DNA from: Oreohelix idahoensis
Taxonomy: Eukaryota; Mollusca; Gastropoda; Stylommatophora; Oreohelicidae
Direction of reading: 5' to 3'
DNA: 64,000 nt
Assembly: GCA_024509875.1 (NCBI GenBank)
Contig: JAMPIV010012241.1
Coordinates: 1-64,000 of the forward strand
Positions 19,801 through 30,780 of this stretch are shown here, in pieces. How positions within the stretch are numbered: position 1 is the first letter of the stretch; the number at the start of each line of letters is the position of its first letter. The notes below the pieces were generated by a model. The model had not been told where the DNA came from, ran no database searches, and worked only from the letters and a program-made list of their open reading frames with translations. A program made the position numbers and the translations under genes.

Positions 19801-22545
19801 GATATTGTCATTGGACATATTTTTCTCTCCTAGATATTGTCATTGGACATATTTTTCTCTCCTAGATATTGTCATTGGACATATTTTTCTCTCCTAGATA
19901 TTGTCATTAGACATATTTTTCTCTCCTAGATATTGTCATTGGACATATTTTTCTCTCCTAGATATTGTCATTGGACATATTTTTCTCTCCTAGATATTGT
20001 CATTAGACATATTTTTCTCTCCTAGATATTGTCATTAGACATATTTTTCTCTCCTAGATATTGTCATTAGACATATTTTTCTCTCCTAGATATTGTCATT
20101 AGACATATTTTTCTCTCCTAGATATTGTCATTAGACATATTTTTCTCTCCTAGATATTGTCATTAGACATATTTTTCTCTCCTAGATATTGTCATTAGAC
20201 ATATTTTTCTCTCCTAGATATTGTCATTAGACATATTTTTCTCTCCTAGATATTGTCATTAGACATATTTTTCTCTCCTAGATATTGTCATTAGACATAT
20301 TTTTCTCTCCTAGATATTGTCATTAGACATATTTTTCTCTCCTAGATATTGTCATTAGACATATTTTTCTCTCCTAGATATTGTCATTAGACATATTTTT
20401 TCTCTCCTAGATATTGTCATTAGACATATTTTTCTCTCCTAGATATTGTCATTAGACATATTTTTCTCTCCTAGATATTGTCATTAGACATATTTTTCTC
20501 TCCTAGATATTGTCATTAGACATATTTTTCTCTCCTAGATATTGTCATTAGACATATTTTTCTCTCCTAGATATTGTCATTAGACATATTTTTCTCTCCT
20601 AGATATTGTCATTAGACATATTTTTCTCTCCTAGATATTGTCATTAGACATATTTTTCTCTCCTAGATATTGTCATTAGACATATTTTTCTCTCCTAGAT
20701 ATTGTCATTAGACATATTTTTCTCTCCTAGATATTGTCATTAGACATATTTTTCTCTCCTAGATATTGTCATTAGACATATTTTTCTCTCCTAGATATTG
20801 TCATTAGACATATTTTTCTCTCCTAGATATTGTCATTAGACATATTTTTCTCTCCTAGATATTGTCATTAGACATATTTTTCTCTCCTAGATATTGTCAT
20901 TAGACATATTTTTTCTCTCCTAGATATTGTCATTAGACATATTTTTCTCTCCTAGATATTGTCATTAGACATATTTTTCTCTCCTAGATATTGTCATTGG
21001 ACATATTTTTCTCTCCTAGATATTGTCATTAGACATATTTTTCTCTCCTAGATATTGTCATTAGACATATTTTTCTCTCCTAGATATTGTCATTAGACAT
21101 ATTTTTTCTCTCCTAGATATTGTCATTAGACATATTTTTCTCTCCTAGATATTGTCATTAGACATATTTTTCTCTCCTAGATATTGTCATTAGACATATT
21201 TTTCTCTCCTAGATATTGTCATTAGACATATTTTTCTCTCCTAGATATTGTCATTAGACATATTTTTTCTCTCCTAGATATTGTCATTAGACATATTTTT
21301 CTCTCCTAGATATTGTCATTAGACATATTTTTCTCTCCTAGATATTGTCATTAGACATATTTTTCTCTCCTAGATATTGTCATTAGACATATTTTTCTCT
21401 CCTAGATATTGTCATTGGACATATTTTTCTCTCCTAGATATTGTCATTAGACATATTTTTCTCTCCTAGATATTGTCATTAGACATATTTTTCTCTCCTA
21501 GATATTGTCATTAGACATATTTTTCTCTCCTAGATATTGTCATTAGACATATTTTTCTCTCCTAGATATTGTCATTAGACATATTTTTCTCTCCTAGATA
21601 TTGTCATTAGACATATTTTTCTCTCCTAGATATTGTCATTAGACATATTTTTCTCTCCTAGATATTGTCAATAGACATATTTTTCCTCCTAGATATTGTC
21701 ATTAGACATTTTTTCCTCATACATATTGTCATTAGACATATTTTTCTCTCCTAGATATTGTCATTAGACATATTTTTCCTCATAGATATTGTCATTAGAC
21801 ATATTTTTTTCCTCCTAGATATTGGCATTAGACATTTTTTTCCTCATAGATATTGTCATTAGACATATTTTTCCTCATAGATATTGTTATTAGACATATT
21901 TTTCCTCATAGATATTGTCATTAGACATTTTTTTCCTCATAGATATTGGCATTAAACATTTTTTCCTCATAGATATTGTCATTAGACATATTTTTCCTCC
22001 TAGATATTGGCATTAGACATATTTTTCCTCATAGATATTGTCATTAGACATATTTTTCCTCATAGATATTGGCATTAGACATATTTTTCCTCATAGATAT
22101 TGTCATTAGACATATTTGTCCTCCTAGATATTGGCATTAGACATATTTTTCCTCATAGATATTGTCATTAGACATATTTTTCCTCATAGATATTGGCATT
22201 AGACATATTTTTCCTCCTAAATATTGTCATTAGACATATTTTTCCTCCTAGATATTGGCATTAGACATTTTTTTCCTCCTAGATATTGGCATTAGACATT
22301 TTTTTCCTCATAGATATTGCCATTAGACATATTTTTCCTCCTAGATATTGGCATTAGACATTTTTTTCCTCCTAGATATTGGCATTAGACATTTTTTTCC
22401 TCATAGATATTGTCATTAGACATTTTTTTCCTCCTAGATATTAGCATTAGACATATTTTTTCTCATAGATATTGTCACTAGACATATTTTTCCTCATAGA
22501 TATAGTCATTAGGCATATTTTTCCTACATATATTTGGCATTAGAT
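16858..22545 (+). repeat. 32-bp minisatellite, about 178 units
   Basis: Head-to-tail unit TAGATATTGTCATTAGACAT plus ATTTTTCTCTCC (32 bp). Hundreds of consecutive bases in the middle are identical from unit to unit. Variants are GGACAT for AGACAT in clusters (near 18,533-18,600, 19,620-19,980, 21,000 and 21,415), one extra T in some units, and, at both edges, 31-bp units with CCTCCT or CCTCAT and TTGGCATT. There is no coding potential and no spacers. Homogenised centre with diverged edges is the usual result of unequal exchange. It is continuous in origin with 11,560-11,812. Confidence 0.97.
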
Positions 22546-22860
22546 ATTTTTTTCTCTCCTAGATATTGGCATTAGACATTTTTTTCTTTCCTGTGCAATG
22601 ACATTAGACATGTTTTCCTCTCCTATACAATGGCATTAGGCATTTCCTTTTCTCCTATATATTGGCATTAGAGGTTCTTTCCTCATATAGATGTTTTCTT
22701 CCTCCTGTGTATTGGCACTAGACATTTTTTTCATCCTATATATTGGTATTAGACATTTGTTCTCTCCTATATATTGGCATTAGAAAATTTTTCCTCTTCT
22801 GTATATTGTGGTATTAGACATTTCTTCCCTCCTTCATAATGGCATTAAACTTTTTTGTCC
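22546..22860 (+). repeat. Decayed right edge of the minisatellite
   Basis: Units of 30-40 bp with GGCATTAGACAT and CTCCTATATA variants become steadily less regular until about 22,860. Confidence 0.85.
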
Positions 22861-23177
22861 ATCTGTATTCAACTCAAGTCCATCAACAAATAAAAAGTGC
22901 ATATATGCCATAACTCACAATACCATGTTTCCACAAACAGGAAACATATCACAGAAAAAACTATTAATGAAAATAATGTGTTACAGGAATTACAATAACA
23001 ACAAATAATTAAAAAACTATTCAATAATTTGTTACATATCTGAACAAATAAAAATAATATAATCAGGATTTACTGGTCCAGAGTTTTGTACCATCATTCT
23101 TGACTTTGTATTGATTTCTTGTGAAGACAATTCTATATTAGCTATTTTTTTTTTTAAATTCCATATATCCAAAAGAT
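22861..23177. other. No gene seen
   Basis: AT-rich, unique-looking sequence with no recognisable element. It ends in the left target duplication (23,167-23,177) of a tiny LINE insertion. Confidence 0.5.
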
Positions 23178-23213
23178 TTTACTTACTTAGTCGTTCTTCT
23201 ACCGTGATTGTGC
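23178..23213 (-). mobile_element. 36-bp insertion of the TAAG-tailed LINE 3' end
   Basis: The minus strand reads TCACGGTAGAAGAACGACTA then AGTAAGTAAA, the extreme 3' end of the RTE-like LINE. It is flanked by an exact 11-bp direct repeat ATCCAAAAGAT (23,167-23,177 and 23,214-23,224). A few extra bases (GCACAA) lie at the 5' junction. This is a bona fide retrotransposition event that copied only about 30 bases. Confidence 0.85.
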
Positions 23214-23259
23214 ATCCAAAAGATCACTGTGCTAAGCTAAATTTACAACAAGAGAAAAA

Positions 23260-23499
23260 AATCCCATACATCTGAAATACCAAGTTGCTAATTTAAATAG
23301 AAAAAAAAATTCAATATATCTGAAATAATAATGCAGTAATTAAAAAAAAACCACATATTTCTAAAACACCAAAGTGCTAAATTAAAAAAAAAACTATTGA
23401 AAAATCCCATACATCTGACATACCAAGTTGCTAATTTAAATAGAAAAAAAATTCAATATATCTGAAATAATAATGCAGTAATTTTAAAAAAACCACATA
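23260..23499 (+). repeat. Local direct duplication, offset 142 bp
   Basis: Two ~98-bp blocks (23,260-23,357 and 23,402-23,499) share AATCCCATACATCTGA, CCAAGTTGCTAATTTAAATA and TCTGAAATAATAATGCAGTA with few differences. Confidence 0.85.
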
Positions 23500-23734
23500 T
23501 TATGATCCTTTCTTACACACATCAATGGCCTCTTGCGGTAATAACAGCCAGTAGTGCCCCCTCAGCACTCACATGACATACATTATGATTACTTACTACT
23601 TCCACGTGGGTGCAAGTACTTTCTTTGTCTTGTAGTAGCGTGCTAGACGGTGGATTCTTGAGAAGTTCTGTCTTCTTGCCCATGAGAACCAAGTTACAAT
23701 ATTTGTGGCCATAGGTAATATCATCTTTCCACTG

Positions 23735-24150
23735 TTCTAACCTTTTAGTTGTACTCTGGCAGTTCTATTCTCAAGGTAGTGGCTGATCTATTAGTACCTT
23801 CTTCCACACTTCACTTCTTTGTAGCTTGACTTTCCACACGTTGTCAAATGCATTTTCTAAGTCTACCCAAACCACCAGAGTGTACTTTTTCTCTTGGAAG
23901 GGGTCCTCAATTTTCAGAGCTATATATGTGATCTGATCTTCAGTGGATCTGTTTTGTCTGAAGCCTGCTTGCTGTGGGGCTAAAGAGTGTTTTTTCTTCC
24001 AGGTGCCACTCAGTCTGGTATTAATTATCGCTCCATCAGTTTTCCTATGCAGCTAAGTAGACTGATAGGCTTGTAGTCATTTTGGTCTGTCAGATTTTTT
24101 GTCTTTCTTTTGTAGAACTTCAGACATCCCCTGGTTTATGGGTGGATAAT
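23735..24150 (-). pseudogene. LINE reverse transcriptase fragment, jockey-superfamily-like
   Basis: The reverse complement contains QAGFRQNRSTEDQITYIA and TLVVWVDLENAFDNVWK, the conserved RT blocks before and at the first catalytic Asp. Upstream a frame-shifted stretch resembles YRPISLL...GKLME. Further on, ARVQLKG follows after a deletion. Stops and indels make it a dead fragment of a family different from the TAAG-tailed LINE. The clade is a guess from the QAGFR and LLS-type wording. Confidence 0.75.
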
Positions 24151-25515
24151 GCTTATATGCAGTTTACCTGTCCTACAGTAGCCCTTTGCCCTGGTTATCA
24201 AGCTGTACAGTAACCAGTAAAAGAATATACAAAGTTAGAAAGCGAAGTCAAATTTTCTGAGTGGCCACCCGTGGACGGATCATTAGTTAAAAATTCTCCA
24301 CTTCCTTTCTCATAAGGCAATTTAAAAGGCTAACTGAATGTGTAGTATGTATCTCTTGCGATGCAGATTTTCTATTAATCATGTTGCACTATGACTTTAC
24401 AGCAAAGCATTTCAGATTACTCAATTAGGACATTTAGACTTTTAAACTGTTTTGGTGCCTGCAACTATAGTACTAAGAGATAACATGACACTAAACTTTA
24501 TGCTTTAGGTGAATTGCTTTTGAAAATATGCAGACATTTAATTTAATACATGAAAAAGTTGTAGTTACAGGTTAAAATAATTACTCTACGCTAGAGTTAC
24601 TATATCATTCAACGCAAAACGGAGTATAATGTTAATTTTTTATCATGAAAAGGAGAACACTATAATAAAAGAGTAGGACATATTTATTCCAATAAATAAA
24701 TGACAGTGAAACTTATTTTTGTTACATACAAAGCAATAAGTTTATCAAATGACCTTGATTTTATGTTTATTAATATATTTCTGATGATAAAAATCTTCAT
24801 TAACAAAACTAGATTACTTTTTAAATACACATAGAAACATATTGTTACCCTCTGTATTAGGCCCAGCTCCATGTAACATTTTGTTACCATTATCCCAAGT
24901 AAATGCAACACATTTCTCTGAGGAAGTCATATTTTACACAAGTATTTGGGTTAAATATTTTGAAATTGTTTCTGCTGCCTTGTTTAATGTTGTCTGCACC
25001 TTAATTAATTTTTTATGGTAAACCAGCAACTTTCAAGTAAAAATACTGAACGACAATTTAAAATATTTTTCCTGAGCCGTGTTTGTTCACATCAGTGGAA
25101 GCACCATAATGAGCAATGTTATTTTCTGCCAGTCTTTCAAAAAATTCAATCAAGTGTTTTGGTGCTGGAACACAAATTTGTTGGCATTTTCCAAATAACA
25201 GAAAGCATTTTGAAGTACAGTTCACTGATTTGAAACAACTGTGATGGTTGAAAAAAAAAAGATGGCCTTCTGTAGCGGCAACTTTATTCTGTTGCATCTC
25301 TGCACACATGACATTCTATTTCTCAATCTTGCCGACAAATGGCAAAACAGGACAAATTTTGTTTTCAACTCATCTCCATGCACACTTTTATTTTGTCATT
25401 TAGAGTTGGTCTGTATAATAAATATATGTCATTAATTAATGTTTAATTATATATAACATTTTTTTTGTAACTTACAACAGGAGATGAGGTTTTAATTGAC
25501 TCAACCTAGTACTTT
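24151..25515. other. Intergenic, no gene seen
   Basis: AT-rich with only small frames lacking motifs (for example 83 codons at 25,058-25,309, minus). No tandem array or RNA gene was recognised. Confidence 0.45.
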
Positions 25516-25829
25516 GTTAAGGGTCAGCCTTAGTAATTTCAGGGCCCAATTTGGGCCATTCTGGTGGGCCCCCTAGACTTAAAATTAGTTTTGTTGTAAC
25601 GCGTTTTATGTCAATACATGGCAAATAAATATTGATACTGTTTTATATTTAAGGCAATGTTATTGCTTGTATTTTTTATAACTAATTTGAAATAATCTTT
25701 ATTCTATTGTTTTTTTTGGTTTTTTTTTTTTCAAAGCTGGAGGTGGGAACCAAAGTCAGGCTCCCCCTGTGAGTGCGGGGCCCGATAGGCCAAATCGGTT
25801 AAATCAGTTTAAGGCCGGCCATGACCCTG
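25516..25829. mobile_element. Possible MITE with imperfect inverted ends
   Basis: The left end AAGGGTCAGCCTTAG and the right end (read inward) AGGGTCATGGCCGGCCTTA match with a small gap. Inside both ends are GGGCC and TTTGG blocks. It is about 310 bp with no coding potential, and no clear target duplication was found. It could be a hAT-like MITE or a decayed SINE. Confidence 0.35.
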
Positions 25830-26349
25830 TTATCATTCAACGTTTTTTTTTTCTCATGAAAGATGGCCAGAAGTATAAAGATTGATAATTACAAAACCTG
25901 AGTTAAAATATGATGATAATCTATTATAAACAATCCAACAGCATGAAATCTTCTGGGATGGTTGATAATTATTTGCTTGATTTTTTGGGGATGACGACTT
26001 TAATTCTGTTGTCAGAGCTGAAATTCAAATGGGGAATTTTTGAAATGGCGTCTTTCACATAGTTGAGTCTATCGCATAAAAGACGCATTTTTTATAATTA
26101 AAAAAAAAAATCCAGCCAGACACACAGTTCTGACACAAAAATCCAGACAAATCCAATCAAATTCAGACGTCTGGTAACCCTACCCTACGCTCCATTTTTT
26201 TACTCTGACCATAAAATGTCTATCCTTGAGCAAACTTCTGATAAGCAAAAAATTCCGTTGAGCAGAAGTACTTAATGTGGTCAGGGACATTCTATTCATC
26301 CAGACTCATCCAGTACATTGTTTAAAAAATTACCTTTGTACCAAGTAGG

Positions 26350-26830
26350 CAGACACATGAGCAAACATTTATAACACATAAGGACACGTAAAAACAACAC
26401 ATATGAGATAAACTTCATAATACATACAGTCATACATGCAAGCAAAATTTATAACAAATACATATAAAGACGGATGTGAACACATATTTATAACAAATAC
26501 AGTTTACAGACATAAGCGAGCATACATTTGTCACAAACACAGTACATATAGGCACACATGGTGAGCTTAAATATGTAACAAATGCATATATAAGCAGACA
26601 AGATTTTTTTAAAAAATACATCAATATATGCAGATACATATGTTTATACATTTTTTAAGAAATATAAATTATATGTTGGCCGACGCATGTGCAGATTTTT
26701 TCTTTTACAAATACATATAAAGGCAAACACACATGAACATAAATTTGTTAAAACATAGTACATATATAGGCAAATACACATAAACATGCATTTCTTTAAA
26801 CCAGTACATGTGTAGGCAAACACATGCATA
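26350..26830 (+). repeat. Degenerate ~55-bp tandem repeat
   Basis: Repeated weak units carry ATTTATAACAAATACA, TATAGGCACACATG and similar. The spacing is about 50-57 bp. A similar decayed array is at 32,283-32,600, on the other side of LINE copy B. Confidence 0.55.
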
Positions 26831-27299
26831 ATTGTCAACCTGTATGGTTTGGCTGTATTTTGTACTTATTTTGTTGTTTTGTCAATTTTGCCTGTGAACA
26901 GCCAAATGTTTTGTACACTTTTTTTAATTAAAAAAAATTTGACTAAAAATATGCAAATAATGCTTACATTTCACTTTCTTTTTCCTTAATATTTTATTTT
27001 GAAAATTTCAGTGAACTTTTAAAAATGAGATTTCCCCAACGTCAGATCACCTGGCACAACTAATCAAATCATTCTAACAGCCAGCACTTTTCCCACATAG
27101 CACATTCCACTGTTACTTGTACTCAAATCATGCAAGAATACTGTTTGAATATTGTTACTGACTTAATGTTAGTACTACTACATTATACCCCAGATTGGCC
27201 ACTAATCATAATGGTCTACCTGTGACACAGAAAAATATGAAATTACTTCAGTGGTGAGAAAAAAATGAATTATAAATAAAACCTTTAAACATTTTTGTG
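26831..27299. other. No gene; contains a paralogue of the 33.66-kb flank
   Basis: About 27,100-27,200 resembles the two sides of the LINE fragment at 33.72 kb joined together (AAGAATACT, TTACTGACTTAATGTTAG, ACCCCAGATT). The rest is AT-rich without features. Confidence 0.55.
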
Positions 27300-27535
27300 G
27301 ATTAGAGCTGACTACAACCCACAAATGCCAGCTCCAAACCTCAGAAATGAGATATCTGAAGAAGGTGGTTAAAGCAATAAGAAGAGACATGGTTTGCAAC
27401 CAGACGATATGTCGTGGCCTCAAAACCCAGCCCCCGCAGACCTGAGTAGAACAGTCCAAATAATGAGGGTTTGGCCATGTCTGCAGAATGGGATAAGATC
27501 AGCTAACACGACAAATATGAGAAACCAAGAGCCAA
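27300..27535 (+). mobile_element. TAAG-tailed LINE, internal fragment
   Basis: Matches the segment of LINE copy B at about 31,850-32,070 (CATATGG-distal part: CTACAACCCACAAATGCCAG, AAACCTCAGAAATGAGATAT, TTTGGCCATGTCTGCAGAAT). It has many substitutions and small indels. No 3' end or tail is present. It is an older copy than A-D. Confidence 0.85.
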
Positions 27536-28159
27536 CTAATTTATTGTAATTATAAAATAATTTTAGCACATTTTAAAGCATTCAAATTAATCTGTTGACC
27601 ACACACATGGGGGTTCAAAATCCCAAGAATGCTGGGGAAAATTAAGGTCACTGGCCTTATATTGAGATATAAATATACATTTAAAAGTATTAACTCTAAA
27701 AAAAAACTGTAACAATCACCTTATAACTTGTACATTTTTGCAACAAAATGTGTATTTTTGAATGACATAAACTGTTTTAAAAAATGCTGTACCAAACATT
27801 ATTGACTCGCTGTGAACCAGGGCCTGTTTTCTATAAGTAAACGGTTTTTTTTTTATTTAATAGAAAGAAATGTATATTTTCAGAAATGAAAAAAAATGCC
27901 CTTTACATGGATCAAAACCTTTGTAATCTTCAGGAAAGAAGTTGTGAGTTGTTAAAATTCAAATAAAAATAAATGTGCCCGCATGAATTCAAGTGAGCAA
28001 AAACCTTTTTCTATACAGTTATGTATGATCTGAAGATGCAGGAAATTGTTATTATGTGATGGTGGCAAAAAAAAAAAATAGCTGACAGATTTCTCTCACA
28101 ATCAGCTGCTATATGATCTCAAAGTACTAGACCCAACTCTTAAAATAATCTGCAGTAGC
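27536..28159. other. Intergenic, no gene seen
   Basis: AT-rich with A-runs; no recognisable coding or repeat structure. Confidence 0.45.
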
Positions 28160-28571
28160 CGCACATCAGCAGTTGGTAGATTCTTTTGCTCTACATCTCA
28201 ATCAGGAAGCACTGAAGGGTGAATCTGGTGGTTATTATTTGCCGTCTTATAAATATGAGCCTGTTCCGACAAACAATTATTATTTGTTTTTGACATTCTC
28301 TACCATTACATGCAGCACATTCTTTCAATCATTGACCATGTGCCTGGTGGATAATGGCCATGAAAAGAGCTACTGCTTAGCTACTGGCTGGAAATTATTA
28401 GCCAGAGAACAAGTACGGGTGGCATCTGTTTCACAACTTCTGACCTTGCCTTACAGAAATGCTGACTGTGAAAGATATTTTTTCATCATGAAGAAAATCC
28501 GCACAGGCTATAGCTGGTCCATCAATGCAGTCACAATGACATCTTTTTTTTTAAACAGTGTAAACTAAAGA
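28160..28571 (+). pseudogene. hAT transposase C-terminal remnant
   Basis: A 131-codon frame contains LLTLPYRNADCERYFFIMKK, which resembles the hAT dimerisation block (LxLPxSNAxxERxFSxxxKI). The first part of the frame has no recognised domain and the catalytic region is absent. It ends in a stop soon after the block. It is a fragment of a DNA transposon or of a gene derived from one; a remnant is more likely. Confidence 0.6.
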
Positions 28572-28744
28572 CTAGCACCTGCTATATAGGCTTTAAGCTT
28601 GCTGGTACCATTCTGAAAAGTGCATAAGGTCCATGTGTTACCAATAGTACATAAATCGCTTAATCATCTCAATCAAAAGAATAAAATAAAGTTTCAGATA
28701 CACTAAAACTGTCGCTATGTATGTTTAATTAATTTGTATGTCAT

Positions 28745-28940
28745 TTAAATGTTATGCTATGGACCCCAGAAAGTCGGCAAAAGAGAGGCAGACCAAAGAC
28801 AACCAGGTGGAGAACAGTGGAGGCTGAGATGCAAAGCATGAACCAGAGTTGGGACACGGCACAAAGAATGGCCACCGGCTGATCAAAATGGGGACAGTTT
28901 GTTGCAGCCCTACAAGACGCCACTAGGCGTGATGGCCACT
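28745..28940 (+). pseudogene. LINE ORF C-terminus (second family)
   Basis: Reads RQKRGRPKTTRWRTVEAEMQ, then SWDTAQRMATG, a TGA, and KWGQFVAALQDATRR. This is the K/R-RGRPK..WR...DR..W...L pattern that ends many RTE-like LINE proteins. It is a 5'-truncated copy with one stop. Confidence 0.7.
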
Positions 28941-29081
28941 TTTTATTCAGTCTAGGGCTAAGGATCCAAGAAGAAGATTCATTTAAAAACCATGTATAAT
29001 TTATAATACATTTTCTGCATATGGTTTTTTGGGTCTTTGTAAGGTTTTTAATTGATCCAGCATACAGGTTTTCCTGTCAAG

Positions 29082-29094
29082 AAGTTCACAGGTA
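29082..29094 (+). repeat. Left target-site duplication of LINE copy B
   Basis: AAGTTCACAGGTA, repeated exactly at 32,273-32,285. Confidence 0.88.
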
Positions 29095-29346
29095 ACTCCG
29101 CCAATGCCGGTCCCAAGCCCGGATGAAAAAGGAGGAGGGTGGCCTGCATGGAGGCCGTAAGGAGGCAGCCCCTCCACCATGCAAAGGCACAACAGGCCAA
29201 TCACCTGTTTGCTTTAAACCACGATTACGAGTAACACAAGAGAGAAAACCGGACTGATTCTAAAGGCGACGAACTGGAACGGACTACGGACTACGACTTA
29301 TGGAACATGGAACACAAGAAGTATAAATGGGAAGGAAGAGGAGCTG

Positions 29347-30780
29347 GTGGAAGAGATGAGGAAAGCAAAACTAGAAATCCTGGCTATAACGGAAACAAAG
29401 AAAAAAGGACAAGGAGTCATGGATCTCAATGGCAACACGCTGCTCTACAGTGGTGTACCCATATCCGAAAGAGCTAAAGGGGGTGTGGGTTGCATTGTGG
29501 CCCAAAATCAAAAAGATAGTATCAAGGGGTGGAACTTTGTCTCAGAGCGCATTATGGTTGTGAAACTAAAAGAAGGAGAAACCATAGTCAACCTGGTCAT
29601 AGTGTATGGGCCAAATGAGGATGAGAGAGCAGAGGTCAAGGAGGAATTCTTCGAGCTGCTTCAAAGGACAGTGGATGACTGCCTAGATGAAGTTATCATG
29701 CTCGGAGATTTTAATGCCAGAGTTGGAAATGACCATGCTAGATGGGGTGGAGTTATCGGAAGATATGGAGAAGACACTCTCAATGACAATGGAAAGCGAC
29801 TCCTTAGATTCTGCAGTGAGCAGAATCTGATCATTACAAACACAAAGTTCCCCCATAAGCGCATACATGCATACACTAGATGTGAACCAACAAAGAATGA
29901 GAAGTCAGTGATTGACTATGCCATTGTTCGGAGAAGCTCATTCAAATATGTCCGAGATGCAAGAGTCTGGAGGGGGCCAGAGATTGGAAGTGATCACTAC
30001 CTGCTAACAATCAAACGAACAACTGAAAGAGTTGCTCAGCCTAGGAACTGCTCAACATCATGCAAGAAACCAAGTAAACGAGCAGGAGAAATGAGCATTA
30101 GGACCTACAAGCTGAGAGAGCCAGAAATTAAGACCAGATATCAGGGGCTTATTGCTGCAGCGGTGAACAACACAGAAGAACAACCTGATGACTTGGAAAC
30201 CCTCTGGATTAAATTCAAGGATATCATAAAGACAGCTGCTGCAGAAGCATGTGGTGAAGTCCGACTTGGGAACCAGAGAAAGAGGACACCTTGGTGGACA
30301 GAGGAAGTCAAAGAGAAAATAAGAGAGAAGAAAATGGCATGGAAACAATACTTAGGAGCTAAAAACACAACAGGACAAATGGAAAAATATAGAGAATATG
30401 TGACACTCAGAACAGAAGTAAAGAACAAAGTGCAAGCCGCAAAACAGAAGTCCTGGGAAGAATTTGGAGAAAAGCTAGAAAAAGATGCACAAGAAAACCA
30501 GAAATTGTTCTATAAGACCCTAAAGAACATGAGGAAGGAAAAACAATGCCCTCTCAAATTTATAAAGGACAAGCAAGGCAAATTGCTTACTGCCCCGAAG
30601 GAAGTAATGGAAAGATGGAAAGAATATTTCTCAGAACTCCTTGATGGTGAGCAAGGTCAAGCATCAGAAATGATAACCACTAGCACAGAAGAGGAAACCA
30701 ATGGTGATGAAGATGACAAAGATGGAAGAACTGAAGGCAGCACTGGAGAAAATCAAGATGGGCAAAGCAGCAGGGCATGA
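29347..30780 (+). CDS. LINE copy B: APE endonuclease and linker
   Basis: Open frame of 477 codons; homologous sequence in the same frame begins upstream at GTWNTRS (29,302). The first codon here is GTG and the first ATG is at 29,356, so this is not a true start. Catalytic motifs of the APE-like nuclease are visible: Glu in [18 protein letters not shown] (about residue 118) and GSDHYLL (about 216). A Lys/Glu-rich linker follows. The frame ends in SRA after a 2-bp deletion near 30,716; copy C still has the two bases. The nuclease would nick target DNA to prime reverse transcription. Confidence 0.9.
   Translation: MEEMRKAKLEILAITETKKKGQGVMDLNGNTLLYSGVPISERAKGGVGCIVAQNQKDSIKGWNFVSERIMVVKLKEGETIVNLVIVYGPNEDERAEVKEEFFELLQRTVDDCLDEVIMLGDFNARVGNDHARWGGVIGRYGEDTLNDNGKRLLRFCSEQNLIITNTKFPHKRIHAYTRCEPTKNEKSVIDYAIVRRSSFKYVRDARVWRGPEIGSDHYLLTIKRTTERVAQPRNCSTSCKKPSKRAGEMSIRTYKLREPEIKTRYQGLIAAAVNNTEEQPDDLETLWIKFKDIIKTAAAEACGEVRLGNQRKRTPWWTEEVKEKIREKKMAWKQYLGAKNTTGQMEKYREYVTLRTEVKNKVQAAKQKSWEEFGEKLEKDAQENQKLFYKTLKNMRKEKQCPLKFIKDKQGKLLTAPKEVMERWKEYFSELLDGEQGQASEMITTSTEEETNGDEDDKDGRTEGSTGENQDGQSSRA

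Noticed and set aside
16858..22545. CRISPR-like appearance of a long regular repeat
   Set aside because: The units abut with no variable spacers, there is no cas gene, and the context is animal DNA. It is a minisatellite.
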